Shown piece after piece: positions 36,457 to 48,296 of a stretch of DNA of 64,000 nucleotides (positions are counted from its first letter, which is position 1; each line of letters begins with the position of its first letter). The notes beneath the pieces are model-generated. The model was not told the DNA's origin. It ran no database searches and saw only the letters and a list, made by a program, of their open reading frames with translations. A program made the translations under genes and the position numbers. This DNA comes from Azadirachta indica (lineage: Eukaryota > Streptophyta > Magnoliopsida > Sapindales > Meliaceae): the NCBI GenBank assembly GCA_022749755.1, contig CM040446.1, forward strand, positions 1,666,966-1,730,965. The letters run 5' to 3'.

Positions 36457-38214
36457 CGCAGAAAGCTGCTTTTCAAGCATATCCTCTAGTCTAGTGAATT
36501 TAGAATTGAAAATTTTTTGAATATATCTGCATATGTTGTAAGGATTCATATTGGTCCCTCTGAACCATCCAAATTAATATTTTCTAATATATCTTTCTAT
36601 AAAAGTACCAATCATTTTTTTTGGGGTGCAAATATTTTTTTATTACAGTATTTAGAATGAAAACGTTGAGATCTTTAAAATAGAAATTAGTCTACATTTG
36701 CTTTGTTTTTACGCTGAAACAAAACCAATTAATTTATATCTGATTCCCACACTAATTTATACTATACAAACCTTTAGATGTGAAAATTTTTATAGAAATT
36801 CCCTTAATTTGATTAATACTATATTACTAACAAATAATATCTAAATGTATTAACTAAATAAAAGAAAGACTTCTTCAAACATGACTTTGGGGTTGAAAAA
36901 ATGCATAAGATTAATTCAACAGTTGTTGACATAGCTGTTGGATAAATATTAAATGATATTGGACAGGTTTTCAAGTTAACTCATTTATTAAATAAAAAAA
37001 GTTTGTAGAGATATTTTATTGTTTGGTCTGAAAACGAAAAGTCTCGTCTTTAGACAGAAAAAGTCAGCAAAATTCGAGCAATTAATTGCGTACAACATTT
37101 TTATTTATTGTTTGATTGAGAGCTCTATAATTTAATTTCCTGACAAGCCCACATTTTCCTTTCCTTGTTAACAGAAAAAGACAAAACACAAAAAACAAAA
37201 CCCAAAAAAAAAAACATAGAAAACTCTTGCGGACGACATTAATATAGCTGTGCTGATTTATGATTAAAATATATATGTATATATTTAACAATTAACTTTA
37301 CGCTTACGAAAATTAAATTTAGCAATGAAATCAAATCTCAGGTTTCTGACTTTTTGGTAACTTGATTCTTCTAAAAAGTTAAATTCAACTAAAAAATTTC
37401 AAATCAACATAGTAATTATTGTTCTCACTTTGTCAACTCTCAATCTTACCACATGCGTTCATTAAAAATTCAGTTAAATTAATTATATAACAAAAATTAA
37501 TTTTCAGTTTTAAAATCAATTAGAATCTCAAACTTTTGTGAATTAAATTCATCATATTGTTGCTGAATGATTGTATACACATACACTTTTATTAAATTTT
37601 GTTAATAAAAATAATATATACTTAAATTCATTTACAAATATTCAGTTCGCGATCTACATTAATTAATTACGTAAATCAAAACCTAGGTTTTTTAACAGGA
37701 TTGGTGCATAACCTCACTTCTTATATTATATCTCAGTTTATAAAAAATCAATTATAAATTAAAATTTTAAATGAATGTAATGTGTGACTGTAAGAACTTT
37801 TTATTATATAGTACATATGTTAATGATAAATATTATATTCAATAAAAGTAAATTCATAATTACTCACTATCTTGTATATAGAACTCATTTAAATCCTCTT
37901 TTGTAAATATTTTCTTTATATTAAGAATAACAAAAGACAATATTGATTAATTGCAGCCACCTCCATACCTTGTTGTTGGTGGAAAAAGTTTTTAGAGCGA
38001 CTTCAAGTGTTTAAGTGATGGAGAATTGTACTATAAAAGGGATACATAGTCTAGCGTAATACAAGTTTGTAATATATATCTAAAATATTTTCTATCATAA
38101 AAAGACTTTAAAGGAAAATAGATTAGAAGACACCTTAAAATGAAGACAAGTGTTTAAAAATATCTGATTAATTATGTTTAAAATAACAATCATTATTTTC
38201 TATTTTTGCTTGCA
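36457..38214. other. C3-E2 spacer, no gene
   Basis: AT-rich. It is the module 2 counterpart of 20057-24050 and lacks both the AT-rich block and the Pack-MULE-like element found there. It serves as the empty-site reference for those insertions. Confidence 0.65.
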
Positions 38215-38219
38215 GTTAC

Positions 38220-38634
38220 TGAAGAATCGCCGCCGACATAATCCAGAATTTTCTGGATTCATCAATTCTGATCAGCTTCCTGTTTCTAATTTCTTCTTCA
38301 TTTCTTTGTTCAAGATGAATCTCGAAGCTTCTTCAGTATGAGTCAGCAGCAAACTGAAAAGCATGTTACAGAAAATTCTGGAAAACAGGAAGCTGCTTCA
38401 CCGACTTCAATCACCAACTTTACCACCGACATAAGCTAGTATAAATAGAACTTGTCTTCTCTTTTAGGAAGAAAAGAAAGCCACGCATGAGAGTTATTAA
38501 TGTGTGTAGTGTGCTTTGAGTTTGTGTGTCAGTTTGTGTTTATATTTGAGTGTATAACATTTACATTATTATTCCTGCATACAAGTAAGTTTATTGAACT
38601 ATAAAGGTGTCCAATTCGTTTTCTTTTCTCTACA
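38220..38634 (+). mobile_element. Solo LTR, 415 bp, target duplication GTTAC
   Basis: The block starts TGAAGAATCG and ends TCTCTACA (TG...CA). It is flanked by perfect 5-bp repeats GTTAC at 38215-38219 and 38635-38639. The module 1 sequence at about 24050 reads across the site without it (GCAGTAACATC). A TATAAATAG box lies near 38440. No internal retrotransposon sequence remains, as after LTR-LTR recombination. Confidence 0.9.
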
Positions 38635-38639
38635 GTTAC

Positions 38640-39390
38640 ATCATATTTTTGTCCACTGGTTGAAAGTAATCAATTATCAATTTGGTACGTAAGCTTTGAA
38701 TTATACTAATTGAGTCAAAAGAATTATTCTTAGTATATACTAATACTATGTCAATTAATTAACTACCATAAAAAATTTTAATTAATGGCAGAAACTTTAT
38801 AATGAGGGTGGTTTTTTCTTGAAAATCAATAATATTGAAAAAAAATTTATTTCAAATTGAGGTCACACTTTAATGGGTCAGAACTCTTTTCCAATAAAAA
38901 CGTTCTCAATCAAAAAATTATATACAAGACTGATCTTTGCACCACATCATTTTGTAATGTTATACAACGACAAGCAATCGTCCATTGGATAATACTCTCA
39001 TGAATGATATGGAATAAGAATAACAATTGACCAAGACGAATGTTAACGCATTTTAGATATTCATGTTAACTACTATTTCATATTTTCAGTTGTTTATTTC
39101 AATTAAAAGTCCATATGATAAGATAAGATAATTTTGAATTTTATAATTAATGTCGAATAGAATAATACGTGATTATAAAATAAGAAATAGTAATTAATAA
39201 GTAACATTATACAAAATAAAATCATTAGTTTTTAGATTTGAATTTTGAAAATGCTAGCAAGCCAAAGAAAATGCTTGCTAATTACTTGCGTTATTACAAC
39301 GACAATGAGCAACGCTACATATTAATATGTGCTTTATTCTTCTATAAATATTTATGATATCTCTAGCTGCAAAGACTCCCTCTATGCTCC
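38640..39390. other. 3' flank of E2, no gene
   Basis: Counterpart of 24060-24799, with a short AT-rich insertion around 39480-39600 by comparison. Nothing coding is seen. Confidence 0.55.
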
Positions 39391-40627
39391 CTATGCTCGC
39401 GAAGCTGCATTAATACCCAAAATAAAATTCATTATACCCAAATAACAAGAAACTTAAAATTACACAATCTCAAATATATATAAACAGGGAGTAGGATCAG
39501 CAACTTCTTTATTTTATATAAAATGTTATATCAATTATAAACTGTTAAATATAATTACATCCATTAATTAAGATTATACTTGGTATATATATATATATGT
39601 ACACACTAATTACCTTAAGGAGAAAGAGTCCAATTGTCATCAAAAACAATTTGCCAAGCAAAGTAACCAAGCAATCACTTATCCTTGGCGTATCGAACCT
39701 TTGTTGAAACGCTCTGTGTATCATCGTACCCGATCCATGTCGTTCACAAATAGCAGTAATCCGATACAACACTCGCGTTGAAAACTTTAATCGCTCCCTT
39801 TGATATAAAATTTTGCTGATATCCTTGTAACCTGTGGCATCTCCGTTAGGATTCGCAAACTGCAAAGAGTGTCCGAAAAGTGGAAACCCCAACACTATTT
39901 TCTTGGCGGGCAAACCTGCCTGAATCCACGCCCTGATTCCAGCATCCCCACTCACCTAGCTCTTGTCAGGATTGAACAACGCAGATGGAGGTCCCGTAAT
40001 TCTTGCGGAGTTGGCATCCCTGTATCTGAAGTCGTAAGCCATGACGGTAATCCAATCCAAGCAAGTAGTTGGAGGAGTAAGTGACGGCGGTGAAGAGGAG
40101 TAATGCCGGCCTACCGGTGTTTCTTGCCTATGCGGAGACGGCTGCGTGCCACTCGTTGAGGAGTGCGCGGAAGTCGGACATCTGCGTCTGGTTTTCCGGA
40201 TATTCCCAGTGGAGGTCGAGACCGTGGAAGCGGTTGGACCTGGCCAGTGTTATCGACGAGTCGATGATTGATTTCCGTGAAGCGGGTTGGCTGGCCATTG
40301 CCGCAAATGCGGCTTTGTCAGAACCTCCTCCGCCGATTGAGTGGAGGGTTTTGACTGAAGGGTTTTTCTGCTGGACGGTTCTTGTGAAGGAGGAGAATCG
40401 AGCCTGGTTTGCTGGTGAGATTGTGACTCTGAAAGTTTGAGAGTTGAGATCGGCGAAAGCGCAAAGAGGTGGGTGAAAAGAGAGGAATCGATGTCGGCAA
40501 CTGGGAAATCGCTGTCGGAAAACCAGTACGCTGCTTGGACCGCATTTTGTGCGGCGGAGAGGTGGGGTTGGAAAAGAAGAAGTAGAGTGCAGGAAAGGAA
40601 AACGGGCAGCAGGATTTTGGAAGCCAT
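39391..40627 (-). pseudogene. E2: class V chitinase pseudogene
   Basis: Starts at ATG 40627 with the same signal peptide type as E1. A 1-bp loss in the HLF(C)AFADL region (about 40470) shifts the frame. The catalytic motif reads D-L-H-W-E, with the middle Asp changed to His at 40211-40209. About 30 bp are missing near 40063, a stop (KS-stop) lies near 39958, and about 36 bp are missing near 39845. Exon 1 ends in a stop just before the splice donor. The small last exon at 39403-39391 also stops early. The upstream TATATATA near 40682 and the W-box-like TTGACC are still present. Several independent lesions make this a secure pseudogene. Confidence 0.92.
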
Positions 40628-41954
40628 ATTGAAGAGACCTGTCTGTTTGCGTTTAACTTTTGAGCTCTCAGAAGCACTTCATATATAAGTACTTTTTGGA
40701 ATAAGCTGGTCTATGCCAACTTTTTCAAACTAACTGACGGAGATATAGACAAAGGAATTTTGACCAAATGCTGGATTTTAGGAAATCTTGCTTTAGTCCC
40801 CAAATTCTAGGAAATTTAACTTTGCTTAATTAATTTGATACCGGATTACAAATATCCCTTAGGTTTTTTCTTTATTTCACAACAATATTACTACAAATTC
40901 AAACTGTTACACAAACTCTATTAGTACAAATTGATGGTCATTAATTTTTCTGGATCATAAAAATATAAAATATATAATAATAATATAATATTACTATATA
41001 TCAAAATATATGAATGATAAACGATTTTATATAGTAATTTGTTTATATAGTACTACCCCTTCAATGATGTTTGGTATAACCTACAAAGAGTGTGTGATTC
41101 ATCCAACAGGTAATTTTAAAGATTTTTTAATGAATTTGATAAGGGAAATAAAAAAAAATTATTCTATTTGAGTAAATAATTTTAAAAAAAAATAGTAGGG
41201 ATTAAAATGAAATTTTTTCCTAAATTTGGAGATAGAAATAAATCTAGAATGGATAGTTATGGTCTAAAATATCAGCCGTCCTGTTCGTAATGAACGAAGA
41301 CTAAGAGAGGACAAGTCAAATAAATGTTATCAGGTAACTAATTGGGAAAGCAATCCTTCATAGGTTGAATTGGAAAGAGATAGCCTGTTAGATTATCAGA
41401 TATCGTACAAATTCTGTCAGAATTTTTTAAAGTCGTGTTAAAATTTGAAGACGTCAGATTACTTACCGTATTTATCTTTATCCATTGACCAACAATATCG
41501 TATGATACACGAAGATGCAGTGGATCAACTATTATAGAAAAAAAAAATTTAATAAATTAAATTTGTTTATGAGAGTAAGTTTCTATTGTTAATAATTTCA
41601 TTTTATTATCGTTGTGATTAATATTTACACTGGTATTAAATATGGGGCCTAAATTTGATGAAGCATTTTACCAAAGAGAATTGTCCAAGATAGAAAAAGG
41701 CTATCCTAGTTTCGTCTTTGCCTTTAATTAGCAATATTTGTTACTGCTTCAAGTCAATGAATTGTAGGACCCACAAATATCTGGCTTAAAGTATGTAAAT
41801 CCAACGACAATCAGAAGCTTTCTCTTTAGTGCAATCGTCATAACAAATTGATCGAAAGTCAAAGGAGAAGGAACGCTACAATAGAAATGAATGTTAACCA
41901 TCGCGTTGACTCCCCACGCAAACTCCCAGGTTTCTTTCCGGTTCCTACCTCTCC
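40628..41954. other. E2-M2 spacer and former M2 promoter region
   Basis: To about 41490 it matches the flank of E1. The rest has no counterpart in module 1 and would be the 5' region of the metallophosphoesterase gene. Short open frames here have no recognisable motif. Confidence 0.5.
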
Positions 41955-42058
41955 ACTTCGCCACTCAAATCCCGTCGTTTCGCTTATTGACGTAGGACAA
42001 TTTTAGACTTCGCCACTCAAATCCCGTCGTTTCGCTTATTGACGTAGGACAATTTTAG
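41955..42058. repeat. 52-bp direct duplication spanning host flank and LTR start
   Basis: Two identical 52-bp units (41955-42006 and 42007-42058) each contain host flank ending CGCTTAT plus the first 19 bp of the LTR, TGACGTAGGACAATTTTAG. The duplication therefore arose after the LTR element was inserted. Confidence 0.9.
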
Positions 42059-42431
42059 AATTTAATTAATTTAAAAAATTTTTTATTCTTACTAATTTAA
42101 TTTGTTATTGAATTCTTAATTTTCTTATTTAAATAGGAATTCTTTTCCTTATTTGAGTTGAATGGTAATGTTAAATTTTTTCTACTATATAGAGAACCTA
42201 TGTTATTATTTTGGAGATAATCTTTTATTGAATAAAATATTCCTCTTTAATTTTGTCCCTCATGAGATTGTTATCTTGACATCTTGACACTCGTGTTTCG
42301 AGTCGTTAAGGTTAGAACGACATCTAATCTCGTCCATTAGAACCTTTATTTAACTCACTGTGTCAAAGAACTGAACGAGATTCGGCATTCGACAAGGTGT
42401 TTTTATCCCACCCGCTATCCCGTCTGCGTCA
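42040..42431 (+). repeat. 5' LTR of the gag-only element
   Basis: 392 bp. It contains TATATAGAGAACC, then AATAAA. It lacks the extra 25-bp unit GAACGACATCTAATCCCGTC... present twice in the 3' LTR. Confidence 0.85.
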
Positions 42432-42545
42432 GTTGATATCAGAGCCTACCTCTGTACCAAACAGAGCTTTCCTGAATCATTAAACACAACCACACTCATA
42501 AATACATCTTTTTTTTTACCCAAAAAAAATAAAAAAAATAAAATC

Positions 42546-43456
42546 ATGGTCTACCATGTTAGGCATGATGCGTTGTTGTTTGACGGAAAATACAGTTCTA
42601 AATTATTCTTGTTTTGGTTAGAAAATGTTGAAAGATTCTTTGAAGTTGAGAGAGTATTTAAAGAAAAACGAATACAATTTGTTATTTGTTTTCTATTAAA
42701 AGGGAGTGCATCATATTAGTAAAATATGTTACAAAAGTCACGACTTACAAACTAAGAAGATAAAGTTCGATCATGAGATCAGATGAAACGATTGATGAGA
42801 TCACAGTTCATTCCTCTTGATTATTGTTTGACAGTATGAGATCTATTCATTTTTATGCTACAGAGTTTGAGGATTTTTATGGACATTCATTTTTTTATGA
42901 AAGTGAAGAGTTTTTAGTTGAGAGATTTTTAGAAGGACTCAATGCTGATATAAGAAATTGAATGCCGTCATATATTATCCATACACTACCATATGCTATT
43001 TTCTTAGCCAAAGAAATCGAAACGCAACTAAAGCTTGACTTTGATAGAGTTATTAGAGATGTTGTTGACAATATATCTCATAAGATATCTGATAATATGG
43101 TTAAAGTTGACCATAAAATAGTGTTTGAAGATGAACTTCAAAAAGAAATTGAAAACGTGCCAGAAATTATACAAGGAGAGGTCTTATGTGATCTTAATTT
43201 AAAAATTGAGCATGCACAAGAAATTCAAGTCGAAGATTCGCCTATTATTGACATGATTCTACCTATTCATATTGAAGACATAAAGGTTATTTTTGAAGAA
43301 GATTTGGTCACAAAGACAAATTTAATTAGTAAGTACATTGAGCGAGACTTAGAAAAAATTATGAAAAATTTGAAATTAGTTTATTATTATAAGTACATAT
43401 TTTTTCAAAGGGCCACATACAAGTGCAAGAAAAAAATAAAATTTGAGTACTTCTGA
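42546..43456 (+). pseudogene. Gag remnant of the LTR element (Gypsy-like)
   Basis: An ATG at 42546 opens a frame with LFWLENVERFFEVE and a KGSAS motif, the pattern of Gypsy-type gag (a W-x-x-x-VE-x-FF core followed by KG-x-A). Stops interrupt it near 42718 and 42958. An open piece from 42962 to 43456 continues with charged, Glu/Lys-rich sequence without a known motif. No zinc knuckle, protease or reverse transcriptase was seen. Assignment to Gypsy rests on the short gag motif only. Confidence 0.55.
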
Positions 43457-43583
43457 GTTTCAAAGAAACTCGTTGAGAAGAGCCACTATTTTAAGTTAAA
43501 AAAAGATTTAATGTTGAACTACAAATTTCATCTGCCAGACAAAAAAAAACTCGAGAACGAGTTTTTTAAAGACAAGGGGAATC

Positions 43584-43993
43584 TGATGTAGGACAATTTT
43601 AAAATTTAATTAGTTTAGAAAGTCTTTTATTCTTACCAATTTAATTTATTATTGAATTCTTAATTTTCTTATTTCAATAGGAGTTCTTTTCCTTATTTGA
43701 GTGGAATTGTAATGTTTGGTTTTTCTACTATATATAGAGAACCTATGTTATTGTTTTGGAAATAATCTTTTATTGAATAAAATATTCCACTTTGATTTTG
43801 TCCTTCATGGGATTGTTATCTTGACACTCATGTTTCGAGTCGTTAGGGTTAGAACGACATCTAATCCCGTCTATTAGAACGACATCTAATCCCGTCTATT
43901 AGAACGTTTATCTAACTCACTGCATTAAAGAACCGAACGAGATTCAGCGTTCGACAAGGTGTTTTTATCCCACCCGCTATCCCGCCTGCGTCA
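43584..43993 (+). repeat. 3' LTR of the gag-only element
   Basis: 410 bp, clearly alike to the 5' LTR with scattered substitutions. A 25-bp unit is tandemly duplicated near 43851-43900, which explains most of the length difference. Confidence 0.85.
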
Positions 43994-44001
43994 CTTATGC
44001 A

Positions 44002-44957
44002 ATGACAGTTCCGACCGTCCGAATCGACGTTGTCGGTGACGTCGCAAGTTTCCCCCTCCACCACTTATAATTCAAATTTTCATCTTTCTAATTTTATTTT
44101 ATTATTTTTTTTATTTTTCTTGAAGCATAAATGATGATTGGGATTTACAAAAGGACACCAAAGCTCTTCAATTTCTGCAGGTATTTGTCACCAACTTTTA
44201 TTTTTGTTTTCTATTTTTTAATAATTTTTATTTATTAGAAATTTAAAATTTCATCTTTCAAATATGTGATCTTTATTTGAAAATATCCGATTTTGATTCA
44301 GAAATCTTAGAAAAAGTCTAAATGAGCCGTGAAATTTAATTTATTTCCAGTTAGCAAATTAATTTGTGTGATATTTCCTATTGCAGATAATTTTTCAGCT
44401 TACCTAATTATTTGCAGTTAAATTTTACATAGAAGTCTTACCTACATGTCTAATTGATTTTACTATGTGAAAATGCAGCCAGATTTGGTGCCATTTACAG
44501 GCAGGTTCCCTTCTCCATTGTTGTTTCTTCACCCGATTTCAATTGACTGTTCCTGCGTTTACTTTACTTCTGAAGCATTATCTCTCTCCCTGGTGAGCTA
44601 AGGAATAGGGACACATTAATGGAAATGAACTGTTTCCAATGCTGGACAAAACTTATTTTCTCACTCCTTCAAAATGTGTAACACAATTAAAACATATTGG
44701 TGAAATGGCTCATGCAGCCTATGTTATGGTCTGATTATCAGCCACTCCGTGTTTATATTTTCTTTCTCTCCTCTCCAGGATAACACTCTTTTACTTCTTA
44801 TATTGATTTGCTTTTGTTTTCCCCCTTTTGTTGGCTCTTATATGTGATTTTGGTAATGAGAATGTTAAACTAGTTCAAAGTGTTGTGGCCTTGAATTTCC
44901 TAAAGCGGTTATTTTGGGAAATCATTACTCTTGGAAGACTCGGGAGTTTTCTGGAAA
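44002..44957 (+). pseudogene. M2: metallophosphoesterase gene fragment
   Basis: ATG 44002 begins MTVPTVRIDVVGDV, the first strand and GDV metal motif of a calcineurin-like phosphoesterase. An interruption of about 80 bp follows. Then about 44130-44180 encodes DDWDLQKDTKALQFLQ, 44479-44500 encodes PDLVPFTG, and 44844-44957 encodes GDFGNENVKLVQSV followed by a frameshifted GNHD region. The acceptor before 44844 is AT instead of AG. After the last donor the sequence turns into kinase fragment F2. No C-terminal phosphatase half exists here. The LTR element with its target site sits just 5' of the ATG. I recognise the family but cannot name the gene. Confidence 0.75.
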
Positions 44958-45171
44958 GTAAGTTCAAAGATTTTGGCCTGTGTCTTGTAGTGCTTTTCTC
45001 AGTAGATTCATTATCTAAAAACGTTTACTCACATTGGTAGCCTTCTATTTTAATTTTAGTAATACATTGTCAGCTTTTTTTTTGTAAGTTTTACAAAAAT
45101 AAAGTTTTACAAAATAATTAGTTGTAAAAAAATTCTTTTCAGAATTATCTAACTTTTCTTAACTATTTCAG

Positions 45172-46070
45172 GAGAAAGGATGCTGTAAATATTTTGGATT
45201 GGGAAAAACGTGTTAATATTATTGGAGTTACCCAACGGCTTCTGTATCTCTATGAATACTCAAGATTAACTATTATTCATCGAGACTTGATGCTAGTAAT
45301 ATGCTGTTGGATGAAGATATGAAACCTAAGATATCCGATTTTGGACTGGCTAGAATTTTGCGAAACAGGGTCTCGAAGCAAACACAGAACGAGTTGCTGG
45401 GATATGGTAAGAATATATAGATGGAAATTTAAGTGTGAACATCTGTAAAAGTGAAGGACTTATTGATATATTCTTTCTTATATATTCTTACGTATGTATT
45501 CAGTTTTGTAATTATCTAATGTAGGCGCATAATTCCTCCTGAATACATCAAACATGGCGCATACTCCATGAAGTTCGATGTTTATAGCTTTTGGGTTCTA
45601 CTTCTTGAGGCAAAAGGCCATCTATTTCATATGGATTGAATAAAAAATCAAGCCTTCCAGTTCATGTACGTTTCTCTGGTAATCCCTCTGGATTAAAACT
45701 AGCATTCAATTTCCAAGATGACATATATATGATAGTTGATAGTTGATATATAATTTCAGTCACATGAGATGTGGAAAGATGGAAGAGGAATGGAATTTGT
45801 CGATCCAATATTAGATGATACACAATCCTCTTGTACGTTAATGAGATGTCTGCACATAGCTTTGCTATGTGTCCTGGATAAACCAAATGATAGACCTTCC
45901 ATGTCGAAGTTAACTCCATGATCAAGAACGAGACCACATATATAAAATTTCCAGGGAAGCCTGATGTTTCAAGACAAGAAGATGGAGATGTCCGAAGTAC
46001 ATCCACACTGTAAGTGGAGATATCATATTTAGAGAATGATGCAACAATTTCAGATGTGTTACCTAGATGA
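45172..46070 (+). pseudogene. F2: kinase C-lobe fragment fused behind M2
   Basis: Exons at 45172-45406, about 45525-45663 and about 45760-46070 match receptor kinase exons 5-7. The Trp of ILDW is intact here, and HRD and DFG are kept. A base is lost after HRDL, a few codons are missing near the helix before it, and exon 6 has lost a block after FGVLLLE. A frameshift in exon 7 near 45903 spoils the end. The last codons and TGA at 46068 match F1. The arrangement behind M2 is the same as M1-F1, so it was duplicated as a unit. Confidence 0.8.
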
Positions 46071-48210
46071 TCAATTTAGGTTAGCTTTTGATATTTATGT
46101 AATTGATCGCACAAATGTATGCAATATTCAGAAGAGTTAAACAATAAGATTGATTCTCAGTTTTTGAAGGTACTTTTAAGACTGAAAAATTATTGGTCAG
46201 GCTGAGAAAATTCTAGGTAGGTTGTTAATGTTCAACCACTCAAGTCTTACACATAATTCAATAAATTAGAAACTAACCGGAAAAGAAACCATTATGGGCT
46301 AATTATTGCTTTTCTAAATTGCTTTTGGTCTCAGGGCTGCTGGATACTGCAAGAAAGTATGGAGCATGTTTACATCTATGGAGTTCTATGTCTACAAATC
46401 CTAAGTGCCAAGAGAACTCCATGCTATTAAAAACATTAATTTATACCTAAAATTATTACAAATTTGTTGTTCTTCTTATGATCTAGATATGAAATTAATT
46501 ATTGATAAGTCATCATAATTATTTCACTATTTTTCAAAATTTTATATGTCATCTTTTGATATGACTCTTTTTTTAGTGTATAATTTACTTTAAAATTAAA
46601 GGAATTTCAATATCTTTGTAAGAGAATTTCATTAATTGTTTAAGAATTATATATATATAACTTTTGTATAATAACCATTATAAATATGGAAGTTATATAT
46701 AGATAAAATTTTAAGTAAGGTAGACGTATCACACCATTCTATATATGCATTCATTCAATAAATACATGATAATATATATTTGATCTGAAATTAACCAATT
46801 ATAAAATTAATATGATAATGAAAGAGAAAATTTAATATAACCTGTTTTTAAATTATTTTGAAATAGGAAGACCCTAACAAAGTATTTAATATATATTTAT
46901 CTGTCATACAACAACCATTATAAATATAGATGTTTTATATAAAGAAAGTCTTAATTACAATGGACATATTACATCATTCTATGCATTTATTCAATAAATA
47001 CATGATATGTTTAATTTACTTGTTACACATGAAAATGACTATGATAATGAGAGAAAAAATTATATATATATATATATATCTTTTCAAATTATTTTATTAT
47101 ATGTTATTTGTAGATGTACTATACTCCCGAGTTTGAGTTTTTTTTTTTTTTATTGACTTCGTAAATAAGCTAAAATAACATATCTTATCATCATGCCCAT
47201 GACTTGAAATATATTTAAAGTTTGAAAAGGGCGTAAATAATTTCTTTAGACTTATAAGTAATTTTCATTATTCAAATATCATATAATAAGTAAGATATAT
47301 ATATATATATATGTATAAAAACAAGAACAAAAACTTTATATGTCTAAATGGCTGGTGATCAAATTGTATTAAAAAATAAATAGTCTCTAATTACAATTTT
47401 AAAGAAGTGTTCCTTAGAATTAATTAATGATTTTAATTAATTTTAGAAATTTCATAGATGATTTATTAAATATTATGGTAGGTTAATATATTTTTTTAAT
47501 CTGTAGTTGAACGGTTTGTGGGTTGGTTAGAAGGATAAGTAAGTTTATTTTAAATGGTTAGTCAAATATTTATAAATTAATTTTCATTAAATCACCCTTT
47601 TAACATTAAAATTTGAAAAGTAAAGAAAAAGTTTACTTTTCAAATTAGATTTTCAATTCTTAAATATTTTTGGAGATATCACACCATTACCAACTTAAAC
47701 CTTAAAACAAGAGAAGTAGACTTTAAGATTAGTGGTTAAAAAAGATTATTGTAATTGAAAAAGATAAGAGTAAGTTGTCATCAACTAATAGAAATAGGAG
47801 ATTATAAGGTTAAAAGAGATAGAATCTGACCAATTTCTTAAAGTATTTAAAGAAGTGTCATCTGTTACTACAACTCATGTTAGTTTTTAATTTTTGTAAT
47901 TTTTTATTAAAACTTTAGATAAGAATTAAGATTAAGAATTGACTATAGTGTTTCAGCAGATTATTTTAATAAATTAAATAGTTTGCAAAAATTATGACTT
48001 AGTCTTGGTTAATTTATGACTCAGACAACAAAATAGTCCTTTTTATCTTATTTTTTAAGAATTAGAAAAAAAACTTTTATTTATTCTTATTTACTTCACA
48101 GAAAAATATTAATAGGAGTAATGAAACTGAAATGCAACATTTATAAATACAAAGAAAATATATAAATAACATGCTAAGGTAAGTCTACATTAGGAACACA
48201 CACGCATTTG
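46071..48210. other. F2-A3 spacer, no gene
   Basis: AT-rich. It includes (AT)n runs at about 47060-47080 and 47297-47312 and two similar blocks around 46620-46760 and 46880-47000. From about 47150 onward it matches the A1 upstream region. Confidence 0.6.
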
Positions 48211-48218
48211 TATATATA
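48211..48218 (+). promoter_or_regulatory. Possible TATA box of A3
   Basis: TATATATA lies 79 bp before the A3 ATG, and the absence of any in-frame ATG between them fits a short leader. Confidence 0.45.
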
Positions 48219-48296
48219 GCTTTGATCTACATATTTGTCGTAGAGAACTTACAGATTTCTATAATAGTTCTGCAATTTCTACATAGTTTTTTGCCA

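Larger units (their letters stand above)
42040..43993 (+). mobile_element. Gag-only LTR retrotransposon, target duplication CTTAT
   Basis: LTRs at 42040-42431 and 43584-43993 both run TGA[C/T]G...GCGTCA. The flanking CTTAT at 42035-42039 and 43994-43998 is a perfect 5-bp target duplication. A primer-binding site TGATATCAGAGCC (42434-42446) is one base off the initiator-Met-tRNA site. A purine stretch GACAAGGGGAATC precedes the 3' LTR. The interior is only about 1.15 kb and encodes a broken gag, with no polymerase. It is a non-autonomous element. It sits directly before the ATG of M2. Confidence 0.9.

Noticed and set aside
41749..41964. Minus-strand frame of 71 codons in the M2 upstream region
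   Set aside because: No recognisable motif and no counterpart in module 1; it cannot be supported as a gene.
42962..43456. Open frame of 164 codons as a host gene
   Set aside because: It lies between two LTRs with a target duplication and continues a gag-like frame.
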